A DNA stretch of 64,000 bases from Saccopteryx bilineata (Eukaryota > Chordata > Mammalia > Chiroptera > Emballonuridae). The notes under the pieces are model-generated. The model was not told the DNA's origin. It searched no databases and saw only the letters and a list, made by a program, of their open reading frames with translations. Each line of letters opens with the position of its first letter. The stretch's first letter is position 1. The DNA lies in assembly GCF_036850765.1 (NCBI RefSeq), contig NC_089495.1, positions 123,217,033-123,281,032 on the forward strand, read 5' to 3'. Made by a program: the position numbers and the translations under genes. Of the stretch, positions 46,254 to 56,990 are shown piece by piece.

Positions 46254-46953
46254 AAAATAAGATATGTGTAGTATGCATAGGGATTTGTTCATAGTTTTTT
46301 TATAGTCTGGCCCTCCAACGGTCTGAGGGACAGTGAACTGGCCCCCTGTGTAAAAAGTTTGGGGACCCCTGGTTTAGCTCATACTGTTTTCTATGGTGGA
46401 AATAAAAGTCTAATGAAAACACAGTGAGATCATAAAACTTGCAAAAATTCCTTTGGATTGCAAACCCTATCCAGATATTCTTTTGAGGATCAGTATGACA
46501 GCCCTCATGTGAGATGGGCATTTCAAGAGCCTCCCACACACCTTAGTCAAGGCACTTCTCGGGCTGAACTGTAACCCCTGTCTCCATCCTTGCTGGGTAC
46601 GGGCGGGCAGAAACCAGGTCACTCAGGTCTTTATGGCCTCCAGTGCCGGGCAGTGCCTGTGACACAGCCATCCTGTGTAAACATTCCCTGAGCGAATGAA
46701 GGACAAACGTGTTCTTGAGGTCCAGGGTCGCTCCAGAACTCATTTTGTGTCTGTTACACCAAGACCAGTGCCCTTTGTTAATCAGATACTCCACCGACCA
46801 GAGTGTACAGTGGCTGCTCCCTTCACACCATACCCGATGCAAATGCCACCTGGGAAGAATTATTCTGGGACAGCCCCCATCCTATCTGCTTCCCCAGCCA
46901 GCACCACGGACCCTCCAACTGGGAAGGTGCAGCTCCATCCCCGTAAGTATTAC

Positions 46954-47016
46954 CTCTGCGTCTTGCTCTTCAGCAAGGCCCACAAAATTGCTATCTGGAG
47001 ACACTGCTGGTATCAT
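46954..47016 (-). CDS. RNF157: RNF157 63-bp exon (SPDSNF)
   Basis: Exactly 21 codons: MIPAVSPDSNFVGLAEEQDA plus E. Acceptor CTTTTGCAG; donor GAG|GTAATA. It is phase 0 on both sides, so skipping would keep the frame, which makes it a candidate cassette exon. Confidence 0.92.
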
Positions 47017-47278
47017 CTGCAAAAGAGTAAAGAGAATAAAGGCACAAACCACTTTGCCTCTGCACCCTGCTCACCTGGCAGCAAACTCAAATCACGTCCT
47101 CAGGACAGAAGTAGTGCCAAGCAGGTCTGCGGAGGAAGCCTTGGGTCACTGTTCCCATCTCTGGGCTCTCCCTCGGAGCACAGTGGGGGCTCTGCAGACG
47201 TCCTTGGCAGACCTTTCAGTGAGCTAGTTGAGGTATGTCACACAGTGTGGAAAGCACAACCTCATGCCCCTTCCTTAC

Positions 47279-47472
47279 CTCTCCTTCCTCTGAGGTGGCC
47301 CTGCTGGTAGCCAGCGGGGAAGGGAGAGCCTCTCCCTCATCTTCGGTGCCAGTGCCCGGGGCGATGTAGGAGCCAGACATGGAGGAGACTGTGTCCGTGC
47401 TGATTTGGGAGTGCTGGCTCTGGGAGGACACCATGGACATGACTGACTGGGCCAGACTGCTGCTGGCAGGGC
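47279..47472 (-). CDS. RNF157: RNF157 194-bp exon (SQISTDTVSS)
   Basis: About residues 509-573: SSSLAQSVMSMVSSQSQHSQ, then ISTDTVSSMSGSYIAPG and an acidic, proline-rich end SEEGE. Acceptor CTGTCTCCAAAG, donor GTAAGG. It lies in the low-complexity C-terminal half that follows the RING. Confidence 0.94.
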
Positions 47473-47905
47473 CTTTGGAGACAGGAGGTGAAGGGAGGAG
47501 ATGGAGGTCAGGCCTGGGCTCTGGGAGCTGAGTGAGGAGCGAAGCACTCCCCCTGTGCCATGTGGAACGGACACGGTGGCCTTACCTTGCCCTCACCTAA
47601 GAGGGTTTTAGATGTAAGGCTTTGGCTTTGCTCCTTCATATTTAGAGCTCAGAACACAACCTCAGGGATCAGAGATTTGCAGGACTGGAAGTAAGATGGC
47701 TGCTTGTTCCTCAGCTCAGCAACAACACAACCACCCATCCCAAGAGAACAAGTCCCCAGTCCTCTCAAGTTGGGTCTACTAGTCAGCAGCTTTAATGTTA
47801 ACTTGCTGCACTAGGTCTGCTCTGGAGGAAGTACTGGAGCTGAAAACTAAGCTGGGGGGGTGGGGGGGACGGGAACATACCATCCTTCCCTGTTCCCTCG
47901 TGTAC

Positions 47906-48017
47906 CTTCTGGGGAGGAAATTGTGGAAGAAAGAGGTGTCCCTGTGCAAGACGACTGGTCAATGGCTCCTGATGATGACAAGGTAAGATTCTCACTGTCT
48001 GGAGTGATGCCACATTC
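47906..48017 (-). CDS. RNF157: RNF157 112-bp exon (SENLTLSSSG)
   Basis: About residues 472-509: ECGITPDSENLTLSSSG to SSPEG. Acceptor TTGTCCCAG; donor G|GTACAC, a weak +5 site. It is serine/threonine-rich and presumably disordered. Confidence 0.93.
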
Positions 48018-50006
48018 CTGGGACAACAGAGGGAGCCCACGTCAGACACATTGGAGGACTGGTGAAAGGTCAAGGGGCGTGGGGAAAGTGGAGGAGGAAA
48101 GGGGACACTGGGAGGACAGGTCCCCATGGTCACAACACCAGTAACATGCAGAGGCGGGCAGTTTTTCTTTTGTCATTACTTCTCTCCAGCCCTAGCCTGG
48201 ACGGCTGTCCCCCAGGGGAGGTGCAGCCTTCAGTCAGCACATCCTGCACGACAGGCACAGCAGCTGCTGGGGCCATACAAAGACTGCAGCTCCGGTGACA
48301 CAGGGCACCCAGCAGCTGTGACATGGGAACACCCCAGGTTTCTCCGGGATTATCAACAGCTTTCCTTCTGAAGGAAAAGAAAAGCGGCAGAGGCCTCCCT
48401 GCGGGCTGGGCATCCCCGCACGGATCTAACACAACGCCGCCTTTCCCCAGGGCCTGCCCCCACACCCACCTATCAGTCACCTGGGCAGGCGCTCTCACCC
48501 TGTTCCAGGCAGATACAAAGTCTGCAGGCTCTATCTCCACAACCCACTCTCTTTTCTACAGGCAGGCGTTCTCTTCTGATCATAGATCCACATTCCCTGC
48601 AGCCTACACTCCTGGAGCACTTCCTGTCTCAGTCTGTCTGCCCCTACCCCAGCTGCACACCTCAGGCAGGTGGGCCTCCAGGAAACAAAGCTGTCACAGA
48701 GCCAGAGACCCCCTCAGAGCCTGCACTTGCCCCTCCTCCCATCCCCATGTTCCTCTCGGCTTTCCCTTCATTCTAAAAAGTGTCAGGACTCAGTGCCTGG
48801 TCCTCCTTTGCACTTTCCCTGGCTCCCTGCCATCGACTCTTTCGCATTCTGCCATGGCACTTCATTGTTTCTGCTGTGGGCACACTTGTTTCCCATCATT
48901 CAGTTCATTTATTCGTTCAACAAACACTTATCTGAGCAACAGTTACATGCCAGACATGGTGCTGATATCCATGTACATATCCTGTCCCCACTAGACCACG
49001 AGCTCCTGAGGATGGGAGCCTGCCTGTCATCTTTGTGTGCTCCACGGAACCTAGCTCACTGCCCTGCCGAGAGTGGGTGTAAAAACCTCTGTTAACTCAA
49101 GTCTGTGAGGGGTGCACAGATCTGTGAGGGCAGGAAGTCCCATCTTCTCTCCACTGCACTGCATCCCTGCATGGTGGCATCCCTGCATGCCTCTCAGGGC
49201 TTTTCTTTTCCACCTGCTGCACCTGTACTCAGGACTCTCTGCTCCCAGATGTCTGCATTGCTCACTCTCACACCTCATTGGGTCTCTTCATGGACCACAT
49301 TTTAAAGAGAGCAACCCTACCTCTGGCCTTGACACTCCTTTTTCCCTTATCAGTCACAGCGGCCCATAGTGCCATCTGACACACACTTTACTACTGCCTT
49401 CTGTTCCCCACCCCACTATCAAGAACAGGGGTCCCCAAACTTTTTACACAGGGGGCCAGTTCACTGTCCCTCAGACCATTGGAGGGCCGGACTATAAGAA
49501 AAAACTATGAACAAATCCCTATGCACACTGCACATATCTTATTTTAAAGTAAAAAAACAAAACGGGAACAAATACAATATTTAAAATGAAGAACAAGTAA
49601 ATTTAAATCAACAAACTGACCAGTATTTCAATGGGAACTATGCTCCTCTCACTGACCACCAATGAAAGAGGTGCCCCTTCCGGAAGTGCGGCGGGGGCCG
49701 GATAAATGGCCTCAGGGGGCCGCATGTGGCCCGCAGGCCCGTAGTTTGGGGACCCCTGATCAAGAACATAATCATCACCAGGTGGGGACTTTTGTGGTCT
49801 CCTCACTGCTGTGGTCCTGTGCACATGGAATAGTAACAGGTAAATAAAACAGGCTTCGTCGTGAATGACTGAATTGACCGAAACCTTCGCCGCCATCTCA
49901 GAGGGTGTTCACTGGGGTTTGATGAAGGAATGACAGCAGGGGGACCTGGAGAAGCACGTACTGGATGGAGTCCAACACCCCAGAAAGGGAGGGCAACGCA
50001 GATTAC
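48018..50006 (-). other. RNF157: RNF157 intron
   Basis: 2.0 kb with a hAT (49436-49758). A short old MIR/L2-like stretch lies near 48897-48965 (TTCGTTCAACAAACACTTAT). Confidence 0.75.
49436..49758 (+). mobile_element. Non-autonomous hAT element (CAGGGGTCCCCAAACT ends)
   Basis: 323 bp, perfect 8-bp duplication ATCAAGAA (49428-49435 and 49759-49766). It is near-identical to 16711-17041, so probably recent. Confidence 0.95.
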
Positions 50007-50115
50007 CTCTTCAAGCTGCTGGGAAGACGGTCTCTGAGAGAGATGTGTCTCCGATTCGCTGCAGGAATGCTCATTTTCCTCTTCATGCAGCACGGAGGAA
50101 TTCTGGGAGATGGAC
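50007..50115 (-). CDS. RNF157: RNF157 109-bp exon (HEEENEHSCSESE)
   Basis: About residues 435-471: SQNSSVLHEEENEHSCSESE to QQLEE. Acceptor TGTCCACAG, donor GTAATC. One leading base completes a lysine. Confidence 0.93.
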
Positions 50116-50756
50116 CTGTGGACATCCAGGGAATAGCAGCTAAGCTGATAGCTGGTTAAAGAGCAGAACATACTGGCCAGACCTTGCAGGAAGAGGAGGA
50201 CTGTGAGGGGAACCCCTAATCATGAGTGGGCAAGAGCACTGGGAAGACACTGAGACCTCTTCTGGGTGTTAAAAATCTGAGTTTTCTCTTTCACTTCTTC
50301 CATAACTTGTGTCTGAACCATTGACACTTTTAGTGTGTTAATATTTTCATCTATAAAATATCTTCCTTTACCCTGCCACAGAAAGCTCATCGTGACTTGT
50401 GCCTGGCTGAATTTAAATGCTTAAAAGATATGTATCACCAGGTTGCTTTAGTCTTCAGACTAAACGATGCCCCTATACTCCACGCCTGCCTCCTCATGGA
50501 ATGCATAATAGATTTGTCTATCTGGGTCCTCCCGAGTCCTGATGTGTCATCTAGCTTTCCTTTCCTAATGGATGGGATAAGCTTCCTCTGGGTGTCAGCT
50601 CCAGGTCTTTAGTGAAATAAAAGCTCTGGGAACAGTTCAGAGGGTCTCCCCTGTCCCAGGCACCCAGGACAGGAGCCAGCGCTGAGGAGCTGAGGGATGA
50701 TGGTAAACACCGTACCAAGAACCCCAGGCCAATACGGTTGAATGCCAGCTACCCAC
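50116..50756 (-). other. RNF157: RNF157 intron
   Basis: 641 bp, no repeat seen. Donor GTGGGT. Confidence 0.75.
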
Positions 50757-50995
50757 TTGGAGAGACTCCTTTTGAGCTTGAGTCCTTGGCTGCTGCAGTC
50801 AGACAGGCGGTCGAGGGGGGACAGCGTCCTGACGGGGGGCAGATGGCCGTCATTGCCATACGCAGGAAGCATTCCTGAGAGGTGGCCATCTCCAAGCACA
50901 TGGAGTGGAGGGACCGCTGGGGAAGGGGTGAGTGGCCCGTTGAGGGCCTCCAGAAGCGACACCACTTCATAGCCTGGTGGAATGTTCTCTGAGGA
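50757..50995 (-). CDS. RNF157: RNF157 239-bp exon (proline-rich, SPLDRLSD)
   Basis: About residues 356-435: SSENIPPGYEVVSLLEALNG, a PLTPSPAVPPLHVLGD stretch and RTLSPLDRLSDCSSQG. RTLSPLDRL includes RxxL-type (D-box-like) sequences, which agrees with reported APC/C-CDH1 control of RNF157 (recalled, not checked). The acceptor (GATCCCGCTAG) has a poor pyrimidine tract. Confidence 0.94.
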
Positions 50996-51229
50996 CTAGC
51001 GGGATCAGACATGTTGAAAATTAATCAAATGATCGTGTTTCTTACTCTGCACTAGACAAATGTCTTCTTTTACATCTGCCCTGGGGCGGGGGGCAGAGGT
51101 CTGTCAAAAAAAGCCTCTGTACTAGAGGCCTGGAAAGAAAACATGTCAAAGGACCACATATTCCTAGATTCTGCTTAAAGATGAACTCCTGCTAAATGGT
51201 ATCTATTTTATGATTATAATGGACATATA

Positions 51230-51939
51230 CCATATTTCCCCATATATAAGGTGTGCCCATGTATAAGACGCACCTTAATTTTGGGGCCCAAAATTTGAAA
51301 AAAAATGTATTACATGAAGTTATTGAACTCAAGTTTTATTCATTATAAAATTCATACAGGGCCTGACCAGGCAGTGGCGCAGTGGATAGAGCGTCGGACT
51401 GGGATGCTGAGGACCCAGGTTCGAGACCCTGAGGTTGCCAGCTTCAGTGCGGGCTCATCTGGTTTGAACAAAAGCTCACCAGCTTGGACCCAAGGTCGCT
51501 GGCTCAAGCAAGGGGTCACTTGGTCTGCTGAAGGCCCACAGTCAAGGCACATATGAGAAAGCAATCAGTGAACAACTAAGGTGTCGCAACAAAAAACTGA
51601 TGATTGATGCTTCTCATCTCTCTCCATTCCTGTCTGTCCCTATCTATCCCTCTCTCTGACTCTCTCTGTCTCTGTAATAATAATTTAAAAAAAAAGCATT
51701 CTTTAAAAAAAAAAAAAAATTCATACAACTCGTCACTGTCAAAACTCCCATCCATTAGCTTGTCCTCATCTGTGTCGGATGACGAATCACTGTCTTCAAC
51801 AATGAGCGCATAAACAAGCATGAAAGTGTGAGAAATGCAAGTAAAAAAACCCACTCTACAACCACTATATAAGACTCACCCTGTTTTTAGACCCCAAAAT
51901 TTTCAAAAAAGGATGTGTCTTATACATGGGGAAATATGG
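51230..51939 (-). mobile_element. TA-flanked DNA transposon remnant with acidic transposase tail
   Basis: Inverted ends CCATATTTCCCCATATATAAG and its complement lie between TA dinucleotides (51228-51229, 51940-51941). About 355 bp remain once the type II SINE is removed. On the minus strand 51718-51810 reads EDSDSSSDTDEDKLMDGSFD and a few more acidic residues, like the acidic C-terminal tails of pogo/Tigger-type transposases. The superfamily is inferred from the TA flanks and this tail. Confidence 0.65.
51361..51716 (+). repeat. tRNA-derived SINE, type II
   Basis: Full length inside the TA-flanked transposon. AAATTCATACA is duplicated on both sides. Confidence 0.93.
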
Positions 51940-52428
51940 TATGTTTGTTACAGGGAATTTGGAAATTAGAAAAGAGGGGGGAAAGGGGAAAACCATCAAT
52001 AAATCGCTCACAGTGAGCATTTTATTAGCATTCTGTGTACTTTCTTCCCATTTTCCTCTCTGTATTGTTTATATAGTTATAATCTATCTGTCCATAACAA
52101 TGTTATATCCTGCTTATTTCACTGAATAGAAGTATTTTCCTTTACACATGTCCCCTTTTCACAGACACCAAATATTCCTAACAATCCCCCTGTACTGGGT
52201 ATTTCACTGTACCCAACATTCTGACTGAACAACATTTTGAGGAACACCCTTGTGCATACATCTCTTTGTTTCAGATTGTGTTCTTGGTATTAAATTCTTA
52301 GACCTGAGATTACCAGGTATAAATGTGTTTAAAGTTCTTGATATATATAGTTGGTTTTTTTTTCCAATAATCTTTTTAGTTACTTTCCTAAAAGCAGGAC
52401 AGAAAATCTATTTAATTCTACCATTATG

Positions 52429-53118
52429 GGCCCTGGCCAGTTGGCTCAGTGGTAGAGCATCAGCTCAGTGTGTGAAAGTCCCAACGCTCTATTCACTGCG
52501 CCACCATCTGGTCAGGCCCCTTCCCCCTTCTCTTTCACTCTCTCTCTTTTCCTCTCCTGCAGCCATGGCTCAAATGGTTCGAGCTGAGGATGGCTCCATA
52601 GCCTCACCTTAGGTAAAATAGCTTAGTTGCCGAGCAACAGAGCAGTGATCCCAGATGGGCCAAGCATCGCTTGGTAGGGAGTTTGCTGGGGGTATCTGAG
52701 TCGGGGTGCCTGCAGGAGTCTGTCTTTCTGCCTCCCTGCCTCTCACTTAAAAATAAATAAATAGCCTGACCAGGCGGTGGCACAGTGGATAGAGTGTCGG
52801 ACTGGGATGTGGAGGACCCAGGTTCAAGACCCTGAGGTCGCCAGCTTGAGTGCGGGCTCATCTGGTTTGAGCAAAGCTCACCAGCTTGGACCCAAGGTCG
52901 CTGGCTTGAGCAAGGGATTTCTCGATCTGCTGTAGCCCCCCAGTCAAGGCACATATGAGAAAGCAATCAATGAACAACTAAAATGTCGCAATGTGCAAGG
53001 AAAAACTAATGACTGATGCTTCTCATCTCTTTATTCCTGTCTGTCCCTATCTATCCCTCTCTCTGACTCTCTCTGTATCTTTAAAAAAAAAAATTATAAA
53101 AATAAATAAATAAATAAA
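52429..53118 (+). repeat. Chimeric tRNA-derived SINE, type III, with a second SINE in its tail
   Basis: The type III head (52429-52485) is joined to about 36 bases that are the antisense of a type II head (CAACGCTCTATTCACTGCGC, ending GGTCAGGC). The older type III body resumes to about 52760. The outer duplication AATTCTACCAT recurs at 53120. A type II SINE sits in the A-rich tail. Confidence 0.75.
52762..53099 (+). repeat. tRNA-derived SINE, type II
   Basis: Starts GCCTGACCAGGCGGTGGCAC in the A/T tail of the previous SINE. The AAATAAATAAATA tail sequence flanks it. Confidence 0.92.
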
Positions 53119-53161
53119 ATAATTCTACCATCATGAAGTATCTTTAAAAAGGCTTTAAAAG

Positions 53162-53353
53162 GCCTGACCTGTGGTGGCACAGTGGATAAAGCGTCAACCT
53201 GGAAATGCTGAGGTCGCTGGTTCGAAACCCTGGGCTTGCCTGGTCAAGGCACATATGGGAGTTGATGCTTCCAGCTCCTCCCCCCTTCTCTCTCTCTGTC
53301 TCTCCTCTCTCTCTGTCTCTCTATCTCTCCCTCTCCTCTCTAAAATGAATAAA
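53162..53353 (+). repeat. tRNA-derived SINE, type I
   Basis: AAAAAGGCTTTAAAA duplicated on both sides. Confidence 0.93.
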
Positions 53354-53634
53354 TTAAAAAGGCTTTAAAAAAAAGGTTTTTAAATTTGAAAGGTGAAAAA
53401 TGATATCTCCTTTAATTAGCACAATGTTGATTTTTAATGTGATTGACTTTGAAAAAAATTACTTAACCAGCTATGTTTCCTCTTCTGAGAATTTTTTGGC
53501 ATCCGTGAGTATTCATCTACTGTTCTATTCACATGAGCTACAGGAAAAATGTGAGCCTTTTCTCTGGTGTCAATGCTGTAAACACATTTTTTTCTTTAAA
53601 TGGTTGTTGTTTGCCTTTTCATTTTGGTCATCTT

Positions 53635-53983
53635 TTTTAAAAAATTTATTATTATTATTATTTTTACAGGGACAGAGTGTCAGAGAGAGGGATAGATAGG
53701 GACAGACAGACAGGAACGGAGAGAGATGAGAAGCATCAATCATCAGTTTTTCATTGCGACACTTTAGTTGTTCATTGATTGCTTTCTCATATGTGCCTTG
53801 ACTGCGGGCCTTCAGCAGACCGAGTAACCCCTTGCTCGAGCCAGCGACCTTGGGTTCAAGCTGGTGAGCTTTTTGCTCAAGCCAGATGAGCCTGCGCTCA
53901 AGCTGGCGACCTTGGGGTCTCGAACCTGGGTCTTCCGCATCCCAGTCCGACGCTCTATCCACTGTGCCACCACCTATTCAGGC
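53635..53983 (-). repeat. tRNA-derived SINE, type II
   Basis: Full-length antisense copy. TTTTGGTCATCTTTT duplicated on both sides. Confidence 0.93.
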
Positions 53984-54151
53984 GATTTTGGTCATCTTTT
54001 ATACATCTAAAGTTTTAAATTTTTTATGTGGTAAAATCTGCACAGTCTGTTTTTGTAGTGTACTGTTGTTTTTAAGGCTAGAGAGACCTTCTCCCATCCA
54101 GATTCCACCAAAGAGTTGTCGATAATTTATTCTATACTTTTTGGATTCTAT

Positions 54152-54418
54152 ATTTTTATTTTATTTTATAGCAAAAGAAAGAGAAAGAGAGATGAAGGAG
54201 GGAAGAGAGATGAGAAGCATCAACTTGTATCTGTATCACTTTAGTTGTTCACTGATTGCTTCTCATATGTACCTTGACCAGGGGGCTCCAGCTGAGCCAG
54301 TGATCCCTTGCTCAAACCAGCAACCTTTGAGCTCAAGCCAGCAACCATGGGGTTTTGAACCTGGGACTTCAGTGTCCCTGGTAGAAGCTCTGTTCACTGC
54401 ACCACCATCAGTCAGGCT
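54152..54418 (-). repeat. Diverged tRNA-derived SINE, type II-like
   Basis: Antisense and about 270 bp. It has AACCTGGGACTTCAGTG and the CAGTCAGGC head complement, with many substitutions. It is an older member. Confidence 0.8.
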
Positions 54419-54431
54419 AGTCTAGGTTTTT

Positions 54432-54619
54432 TGTTTTTTTTTTTAAGATTTTATTTATTCATTATAGAGAGGGGAGAGAGAGAAAGAGAGAGGGAAGGGG
54501 GGAGGAGCAGGAAGCATCAACTCCCATATGTGCCTTGACCAGGCAAGCCCAGGGTTTTGAACCGGCAACCTCAGCATTTCCAGGTTGACACTTTATCCAC
54601 TGCACCACCACAGGTCAGG
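54432..54619 (-). repeat. tRNA-derived SINE, type I
   Basis: Antisense copy with TAGTCTAGGTTTTT duplicated on both sides. Confidence 0.93.
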
Positions 54620-55176
54620 CTAGTCTAGGTTTTTAATGTTTGGTTTGCCTGGTTTGTAATATAGTTCATTAGTTACTCCAGGTGAAAGTTGTTAACTGGT
54701 AGGGCTTAAAGTGCTAAACTGATTTTTCCTTCCCAAATAGCTAACTAATTATCCCAATACGGCTTACTGCATGATAAATCTTTTCCATTGGCAAGTAAAT
54801 CTAAGGAAAGTCAGTATCTGTCAGGCTAGAACTACAGGGCTCAGAGGCAAAGTGATATGGGATGTGGTGATATGGGACAAAGACACATAGTTACCTTCTT
54901 TGAGGATTCAGATAGACAGTAAGCTGTACTCCAATCTGAAAAGACCACCCCCTTGTTTCTGCTTAGAGATCATGAGTTGGCACCACTAAGAAAGAGCAGA
55001 AGGGCTTCAGGCATGGTCAACACTAATTGGACACCACATTCTCAAGGAGGAAAGGGGTTTAATGATCTATATCCAACTTTCCATTGTAATACAGGTTGGT
55101 TTTAATGTAACATGGTTCCAGCCAGCTCACTAATCACTTCCACTGCCAAGGCTTAACTACTGCTGCAAAGTCAGGC

Positions 55177-55178
<2 letters not shown>

Positions 55179-55212
<34 letters not shown>
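55179..55212 (+). repeat. (TG)17 microsatellite
   Basis: In the RNF157 transcript this is a (CA)n tract 36 bases downstream of the donor at 55248. Confidence 0.95.
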
Positions 55213-55217
<5 letters not shown>

Positions 55218-55248
55218 ACAGCAAGAAGATTCAGTGTTTGCAACTTAC

Positions 55249-55361
55249 CGAGTGCTCCTCTGAGTCAGATGTCTGGGATGAGATGATGGGGTTAAAGCTG
55301 GTTGGGGACAAGGGGCCCAGTTTTTTTCTCATGGCTCGGATCTGAAGTAGTGCCCGGAAGG
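55249..55361 (-). CDS. RNF157: RNF157 113-bp exon (after the RING)
   Basis: About residues 318-355: FRALLQIRAMRKKLGPLSP, then SFNPIISSQTSDSEEHS. Acceptor CTTCTTTACAG, donor GTAAGT. Two leading bases complete the proline after the RING. The basic amphipathic RALLQIRAMRKK helix is conserved in MGRN1-type ligases. Confidence 0.95.
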
Positions 55362-55464
55362 CTGTAAAGAAGAGGAAGGGCAATCAGGACATCTGGGGCA
55401 GGAGTCAGACAGAGGCTGTGATCCCTCCCAACGTCCATTGGTTTGAGGACCCATAGGGGCTTAC

Positions 55465-55624
55465 GCAGTCGGCAGATGGGGCAGTTGTTGGCCTGGTAGC
55501 GCAGGGTGTCTGCACAGGTGTTACACAGACAGAGGTGGCGACAGGGCAAAATCAAGGTGTCCCGGACATCCGACAGACACACTACACACTCGGCACTGTT
55601 GTCATTCACTTCATCCTCGGCTAC
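55465..55624 (-). CDS. RNF157: RNF157 RING-finger exon
   Basis: RNF157 is a RING-type E3 ubiquitin ligase related to MGRN1. Published work, as I recall it, links it to neuronal survival, with APBB1/Fe65 as a substrate. This 160-bp exon encodes residues 265-317 in the inferred numbering and holds the whole C3HC4 RING: zinc ligands C277, C280, C292, H294, C298, C301, C312 and C315, with CVVCLSDVRDTLILPCRHLC at its core. All eight ligands are present. The acceptor follows TTTCCTGGCCAG and the donor is GTAAGC. Exon phases before and after match the neighbouring exons, so the sixteen exons form one frame of 580 codons, ending at 36623. Upstream residues 1-99 lie outside the window. Confidence 0.97.
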
Positions 55625-56369
55625 CTGGCCAGGAAACAGAAAGTCAGCCAATGACCAAAGACGCATACTTTCTACACAAATCTAGTTTGTCTGAACAACT
55701 GAGACAAGTCATAAGAACAAAATTTTACATTACAGCTTACCAAGTGCATTCACACGCTCAGTTTCACTTATTCTGGGAACCATTTCCTCAAGCTCATCTT
55801 ATGAGGCCTTGACCTTCTTATGAGGCCTTGACCATCTTATGAGGCTCTCTGACCTACTGAGCTGAGGGACCCAGGAGACCACCCAGGGAAAGACAGGGCA
55901 ATGAGAACCCCACTGACGAATGGAGGACACAGAGCTCTGCAGAGGGTGATCCGAACAAGCCTGTTTTCATTTCCAAAGTGACTTAGGTATAATTATCCAA
56001 AAGGAGGAATAGGAAACTACTGCTCATAAAAATTAGGAGATATTTCAAAATGAATATGAAGCAATAAAAAAAAGCATTTGATTTTTTTTATTAAACAAGA
56101 ACATCGGAAAAGCAACAAGTCAAAGAAAGTTGTTCGATTATGCAAATGAGATGCAAAACCAACTTTCATTGTTGGAAATGCACTGTACAAAAGGCTGAAA
56201 GTACTGGAGTATCTGCATGTCCCTGGTCCCCTAATTTTTGTGAGCAATAGGACGGAACTGATTTCAGAGTTTGGCACCTGATGTTCCTAGATCCTGGCTT
56301 TATCAGAGAATTTCTCACTCTGCCTCTTGGGAAGAGTACAGTACATTCAGAATTTCGAGTAGAACTCAC
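55625..56369 (-). other. RNF157: RNF157 intron
   Basis: 745 bp. A tandem duplication of CTTATGAGGC/CCTTGACC units lies near 55797-55845. No transposon is recognisable. Confidence 0.75.
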
Positions 56370-56441
56370 CTTGGACTCTTGTGTGTTGTACTTGTTTTCA
56401 ATCCCATAGATCTCCTGAAGGAGGTAGCTGACCCCATCTAC
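56370..56441 (-). CDS. RNF157: RNF157 72-bp exon (LLQEIYGIENKY)
   Basis: 24 codons, phase 0 on both sides: VDGVSYLLQEIYGIENKYNT then QESK. Acceptor GCTCCACAG, donor GTGAGT. It is the segment just before the RING that is shared with MGRN1. Confidence 0.94.
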
Positions 56442-56681
56442 CTGTGGAGCAAATAGAGAAACAAGTTCAGGGGCAGGCTGACTGCTGAGAGACAGAAGTG
56501 GGAACTCACCTCCCTCCCCCTGGTAACTAAGGATGCCTGATTAACAGTGAAAAGGATCAAAGGCCTAGATAAGCAAAGGATGCTTTTATTTGCTTGTGTT
56601 TTCTCTTTAAGGGAAAGGAAATCAGATGTCTAATTCACCCATCATTATACCAACAGGGAACACACAAGTTCACAAACAGCC

Positions 56682-56990
56682 TGACCAGGCAGTGGCGCAG
56701 TGGACTGGGATGTGGAGGACCCAGGTTTGAGACCCAGAGGTCACCAGCTTGAGCGCGGGCTCATCTGGTTTGAGCAAAAGCTCACCAGCTTGGACCCAAG
56801 GTCATTGGCTCCAGCAAGGGGTTACTCAGTCTGCTGAAGGCCCGTGGTCAAGGTACATATGAGAAAGCAATCAATGAACAATTAAGATGTAGCAATGTGC
56901 AACGAAAAACTAATGATTGATGCTTCTCATTTCTCTGTTCCTGTCTGTTCCTGTCTATCCCTCTCTCTGGCTCTGTAAAAAAAAAAAAAA
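56682..56990 (+). repeat. tRNA-derived SINE, type II, A-box deletion
   Basis: GCGCAGTGGACTGGGATG shows loss of the ATAGAGCGT part of the head. AGTTCACAA flanks it. Confidence 0.9.

Larger units (their letters stand above)
45034..46371 (-). mobile_element. hAT element carrying three nested SINEs
   Basis: The CAGGGGTCCCCAAACT-type inverted ends are flanked by a perfect 8-bp duplication GTTTAGCT (45026-45033 and 46372-46379). The hAT itself is about 330 bp. Relative to 16711-17041 it is inverted. Type II, I and III SINEs inside each have their own target duplications. Confidence 0.94.
50996..55248 (-). other. RNF157: RNF157 intron (4.3 kb), heavily invaded
   Basis: Contains a TA-flanked DNA transposon, seven SINEs, and a (TG)n tract 36 bp from the upstream exon's donor. 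Confidence 0.8.

Noticed and set aside
46696..47310. 204-codon plus-strand open frame
   Set aside because: It lies antisense over two RNF157 exons and intron, shows no family motif, and the minus-strand exons have canonical splice sites.
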